64,000 nucleotides of DNA from Mariniphaga anaerophila. GTDB taxonomy: Bacteria; Bacteroidota; Bacteroidia; Bacteroidales; Prolixibacteraceae. The stretch spans positions 1 through 64,000 of the forward strand of contig NZ_FQUM01000012.1 in NCBI RefSeq assembly GCF_900129025.1, in the 5' to 3' direction. Of the stretch, positions 60,880 through 64,000 are shown in pieces (positions within the stretch are counted from its first letter, which is position 1; each line of letters opens with the position of its first letter). The translations under genes were made by a program, and so were the position numbers. The notes under the pieces were generated by a model. That model did no database searches. It was not told where the DNA came from and saw nothing but the letters and a program-made list of their open reading frames with translations.

Positions 60880-61926
60880 ATGGATAAATTTATTGATTTA
60901 CTAAAACGGTTGATTTCGACTCCCTCATTCAGCAAAGAAGAAGAAAGAGCTGCTGCTATTATGAGGGAATTTTTGCAGGATGCAGATATCCCTTATAAAG
61001 TTAAAAAGAATAATACCTGGGCATACAACAAGCATTTTGTCAAGGGGAAACCGGTTTTGTTGCTAAACTCGCATATCGACACGGTGCGGCCGGCAAAAGG
61101 TTATTCATTCGACCCGTTTTCGCCTGTTGAAGACGACGATAAACTTTACGGGTTGGGAAGTAATGATGCAGGCGGTCCGTTAGTGGCACTGCTGGCTGTT
61201 TTTATGCATTTTTACGAACGCGATGACCTGCCTTTTAATTTGATTTATGCCGCTACTGCCGAGGAGGAAATATCCGGAAAGCAGGGGCTGGAAATTGTGT
61301 TGCCCGAGATTGTGCCTGTTGCATTTGCTATTGTAGGCGAGCCAACAAGCATGGAGCTGGCCATTGCCGAAAAAGGCCTTTTGGTACTCGATTGTTACGC
61401 CCATGGAAAATCGGGGCACGCAGCGCGCAACGAAGGGGAAAATGCACTATATAAAGCTATCGATGATATTCAGATTCTTCGGAATTATCAATTTGAAAAT
61501 GCTTCGGAATTATTAGGTGAGGTGAAAGTTACGGTTACCCAGATTGAAGCTGGAACGCAGCACAACGTGGTTCCGGATGTTTGCCATTTTGTGGTGGATG
61601 TGCGTACAAATGAGCACTACCCCAATAAAGAAGCAGCAAAAATTATTTCGGGGCTGATTCAGTCTGAGGTGAAACCCCGTTCATTTCGGCTAAATTCTTC
61701 CGGAATTAGTGTCGACCATCCGTTTGCCCGAAAAGCAGCGGAGATGGGAATCCGGTTATACGGTTCGCCTACCACGTCTGACCAGGCCATTGTTCCTTTC
61801 CCTTCAGTAAAAATGGGCCCGGGCGATTCGGCGCGTTCACATTCTGCCGACGAGTATATTTACAAAAGCGAAATTATTGCAGGAGTTGAGCAGTACATAA
61901 AAATGCTTGAAGGACTGAAAATTTGA
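60880..61926 (+). CDS. M20-family deacylase (ArgE/DapE-like)
   Basis: The ATG at 60880 is used instead of the TTG at 60868. The 348-residue protein has the M20 metal and catalytic motifs: LLNSHIDTVRPA (metal His and Asp, about 70-81), GSNDAGG, AATAEEEISG (Glu base and metal Glu) and HGKSGHAARNEGENA for the dimer domain. The end is MGPGDSARSHSADEY with the last metal His. It removes acyl groups from amino acids (N-acetylornithine/N-acetylcitrulline or succinyl-diaminopimelate). Bacteroidota ArgE-type enzymes are the closest in length; no other arginine gene is nearby, so the substrate is open. Confidence 0.88.
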   Translation: MDKFIDLLKRLISTPSFSKEEERAAAIMREFLQDADIPYKVKKNNTWAYNKHFVKGKPVLLLNSHIDTVRPAKGYSFDPFSPVEDDDKLYGLGSNDAGGPLVALLAVFMHFYERDDLPFNLIYAATAEEEISGKQGLEIVLPEIVPVAFAIVGEPTSMELAIAEKGLLVLDCYAHGKSGHAARNEGENALYKAIDDIQILRNYQFENASELLGEVKVTVTQIEAGTQHNVVPDVCHFVVDVRTNEHYPNKEAAKIISGLIQSEVKPRSFRLNSSGISVDHPFARKAAEMGIRLYGSPTTSDQAIVPFPSVKMGPGDSARSHSADEYIYKSEIIAGVEQYIKMLEGLKI

Positions 61927-61984
61927 CGGTTCTTGTTCTTCAGCTTTTCGAAATGAAATTTACTGAAATAGAAATTTATATTTT

Positions 61985-62206
61985 ATGCAACCCAATAATC
62001 CGTTACACGGAATAACCCTCGAAGCCATGGTCGTTTACCTGGTAAGTTTTTACGGCTGGGAAAAATTGGGAGCGCGGATTCGGATCAACTGCTTTAGAAA
62101 AGATCCGAGCATAAAATCGAGCCTGAAGTTTCTTCGGCGTACCCCGTGGGCCCGGGCAAAAGTAGAAGAATTGTACCTGGAAACGATTAAGTCAGCAAAA
62201 CAGTAG
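61985..62206 (+). CDS. VF530-family DNA-binding protein
   Basis: The 73-residue protein matches the VF530 (DUF2132) family throughout: [53 protein letters not shown]. It is a small all-helical protein with double-stranded DNA-binding features by family annotation. The biological role is unknown. It is 58 bases after the M20 gene and convergent with mutS2. Confidence 0.9.
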   Translation: MQPNNPLHGITLEAMVVYLVSFYGWEKLGARIRINCFRKDPSIKSSLKFLRRTPWARAKVEELYLETIKSAKQ

Positions 62207-62258
62207 TGCGGTCCCCAAAATGGTGCTTTTTTTGTTTGAGTTTTCTATACGAAGAAAA

Positions 62259-64000
62259 TTATAACGCAAGGGTTACCACGGTAATGCCGGCGCCACCAAA
62301 ATCAACATGTTCGTCTTTCATGCTTTTTACCATTGGCTCTGAGCGAAGGTAACTGCGGATGGTTTCTTTGAGAATACCGTGCCCTTTTCCGTGGAGAATA
62401 CGAAGTTCGGCTACCTCAAACATGATGGCTTCGTCGATAAACTCCTGAATTTTGGGAATGGCTTCTTCGGCACGCTGCCCGCGTATGTCAATCTCGGGCT
62501 TGAAGGTTAGCCGCCGTTCTGAAAAGTTGCTTAGCAGACGTGTGCCGTTTCCCGACCGTTTTTCTTTGTCCACTTTTTTTGCTTCGTTGTTGCTTAACCG
62601 TTCCACCTGTTTGCGGGGCAGGGTAGTAATCAGTTGTCCGAACGCCACCACTGCATTTTTGTCGTTCAGCTCAATTAAATCGCCAATGGTTTGCTGTCCG
62701 GCAATTCGTACTTTGTCGCCGGGTTTCAGCTCAACCTGTTTCTCCGGTTTCTTTTTGCCGATGTCTTTTTTCGAATCAACGGGGCGTTTTTTATTCCGTT
62801 TTTCTTCGCGGCGCCGAAGCTTGTCCATTTTTGCGGAAATGCTTTGGTCGTCGTCAGCACTGCTGCTTTTTACAACTTCAGACTTAAGTTTTTCCAGCTT
62901 CTTTCGCGCATCTTTTGTTTTTTCTTTTTCTGCCTGTGCTTTTTTAATTTCGAGGATGGTATTCTCGATTTGTTTGTTTACCCCGGAAAGCAGGTTTTCG
63001 GCATCTTCCCGGGCTTTTTTGATGATCTCTTTTCTTTGCTTCTGGGTTTCTTTCAGCTCCGTTTCGTAATTGGCAGCCATGTTGTCCAGAATTTTTTCCA
63101 CCTTCCTGATTTTCTCCCGCTTTATTTCCCAGTAGCGCTGATCCCTGTTTATTTTACGCAGATTCCGATCGAAATCAATGTGCTTTTTTCCGATTTTTTC
63201 TGTGGCCTTTTCCAGAATTTTTTCCGGGAGCCCAATTTTTCGTGCAATTTCAAAGGCAAACGAACTGCCGGGTTTCCCTATTTCAAGCTGAAAAAGAGGG
63301 TTCATATTTTGAGCGTCGTAAAGCATGGCGCCGTTCACAATTCCGTCTGCCGACGAAGCAAAGTGTTTCAGATTGGTGTAGTGGGTGGTGATTACCCCAA
63401 AAGCCCGCAACTGATTCAACTCGTCGAGAATTGCTTCGGCAATGGCGCCGCCCAGCATGGGCTCGGTTCCGGTTCCAAACTCATCAATAAGCACCAGGGT
63501 ATTTGCATTGCTGTTTTTTGCAAAATGCTTCATGTTCAGCAAGTGCGAACTGTATGTACTCAGATCATTTTCAAGCGACTGTTCGTCGCCGATATCGATG
63601 AAAAGTTGCTGGAAAATTCCTGTTGTACTGGCCTCGTTAACAGGAATAAGCAGTCCGCATTGCAGCATGTATTGTAAAAGACCAACTGTTTTCAGGCACA
63701 CTGATTTGCCGCCTGCATTTGGCCCGGAAATGAGCAGAATGTGATTTTTTTCGTCGAGGTGAATGTCAAGTGGAATGATCTTCCGGTTTTCCCTTTTCAG
63801 AGCCTGTTGTAAAAGCGGGTGGACTGCCTTTTGCCATTGAATTAACGGGTTCTCCTGCATTACCGGGAAAATTGCGTCGAACTCAACCGCCAGCAGTGCT
63901 TTTGCCCTGATGAAATCAATCTCACCAAGAAATTCGTAGGAGTAAACCAAATCGGACAGGTAGGGCCTGATATCGTTTGAAAACTCAATGAGGATGCGCA
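62259..64000 (-). CDS. mutS2: MutS2 endonuclease, partial (N-terminus beyond the right edge)
   Basis: The frame stays open to the right edge; the TTG at 63950 is not a start, since RILIEFSNDIRPYLSDLVY continues upstream. Present are the ATPase Walker A (SGPNAGGKSVCLK), STYSSHLLNMKHFA, Walker B (LVLIDEFGTGTEP), and HYTNLKHFA. A long charged coiled coil is followed by a KOW-like segment (KPGDKVRIAGQQTIGDLIEL). The C-terminal Smr nuclease domain shows DIRGQRAEEAIPKI and LHGKGHGILKETIR. MutS2 acts on branched DNA and on stalled collided ribosomes; no mismatch-binding domain is expected. Confidence 0.93.
   Translation of the reverse strand, partial: RILIEFSNDIRPYLSDLVYSYEFLGEIDFIRAKALLAVEFDAIFPVMQENPLIQWQKAVHPLLQQALKRENRKIIPLDIHLDEKNHILLISGPNAGGKSVCLKTVGLLQYMLQCGLLIPVNEASTTGIFQQLFIDIGDEQSLENDLSTYSSHLLNMKHFAKNSNANTLVLIDEFGTGTEPMLGGAIAEAILDELNQLRAFGVITTHYTNLKHFASSADGIVNGAMLYDAQNMNPLFQLEIGKPGSSFAFEIARKIGLPEKILEKATEKIGKKHIDFDRNLRKINRDQRYWEIKREKIRKVEKILDNMAANYETELKETQKQRKEIIKKAREDAENLLSGVNKQIENTILEIKKAQAEKEKTKDARKKLEKLKSEVVKSSSADDDQSISAKMDKLRRREEKRNKKRPVDSKKDIGKKKPEKQVELKPGDKVRIAGQQTIGDLIELNDKNAVVAFGQLITTLPRKQVERLSNNEAKKVDKEKRSGNGTRLLSNFSERRLTFKPEIDIRGQRAEEAIPKIQEFIDEAIMFEVAELRILHGKGHGILKETIRSYLRSEPMVKSMKDEHVDFGGAGITVVTLAL

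Noticed and set aside
62452-63744. Long plus-strand reading frames opposite mutS2
   Set aside because: They are antisense shadows of the MutS2 coding strand with no family resemblance, no start signal and biased composition.
63948-63950. TTG as a possible start of mutS2
   Set aside because: The frame continues upstream with plausible MutS2 residues to the window edge, and family members have a longer N-terminal core domain.

Overview
The window reads as a chromosomal segment of a Bacteroidota bacterium, probably of the Marinilabiliales/Prolixibacteraceae type (the rank is inference). The evidence is two SusC/SusD outer-membrane pairs, promoters of the Bacteroidota form TTTG-N19..20-TAnnTTTG, a T9SS/gliding-type C-terminal domain next to a PorP/SprF protein, many lipoproteins, and mostly A-rich start regions without Shine-Dalgarno sequences. 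No rRNA, tRNA, CRISPR array, insertion sequence or phage gene was seen.

Layout. (1) 1-12762: a minus-strand utilization locus (SusC, SusD, IPT/TIG surface lipoprotein, DUF4434-like lipoprotein, GRP-family sugar transporter, ribokinase, ADP-ribosylglycohydrolase, Gfo/Idh/MocA oxidoreductase) with a divergent LacI-type regulator. The kinase, transporter and ADP-ribosylglycohydrolase point to ribose or ribosides as substrate. A near-perfect 24-bp palindrome covers the -33 element of the susC promoter. (2) 13039-20164: a DUF5320 small protein, a TM1266-like ACT protein coupled to a TonB receptor, a divergent NMT1-type ABC importer, and a DUF1846 protein. Several genes here have strong Shine-Dalgarno sites. 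(3) 20418-24802: a metal-type locus with a Fur-family regulator, a Cys/His-rich membrane protein, a TonB receptor and two DUF4625 lipoproteins. (4) 25315-38548: a second SusC/SusD pair ending in a 22-bp perfect-stem terminator, a FISUMP lipoprotein, a fragment of a URO-D-family gene, then a run of Gfo/Idh/MocA oxidoreductase, DUF1080 hydrolase, sulfatase, PhoD-like phosphoesterase and sulfatase. This run suggests use of a sulfated, perhaps phosphorylated, glycan or glycoside.

(5) 39054-50362: a 2,845-residue repeat adhesin with a gliding-motility C-terminal domain, followed by PorP/SprF and an OmpA/PD40 lipoprotein-like partner. It holds four exact-length 315-bp units, four 333-bp units with EF-hand-like loops, ten more diverged units and five cadherin-like units. 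(6) 50463-57417: a TetR-controlled YbhGFSR-like export operon with the two ATPase halves on separate genes and complementary motif losses. (7) 57525-64000: thioredoxin-like protein, MATE transporter, CorA, M20 peptidase, VF530 protein and a partial MutS2.

The most unusual signal is the corA leader (60387-60520, minus). It carries an 8-codon reading frame, MPPREHKA, with its own perfect Shine-Dalgarno sequence. That frame ends immediately before the corA Shine-Dalgarno, and its codons 2-3 spell CCUCC, which can pair with either Shine-Dalgarno. This looks like a translation-coupled sensor for a metal transporter and I know of no description of it.
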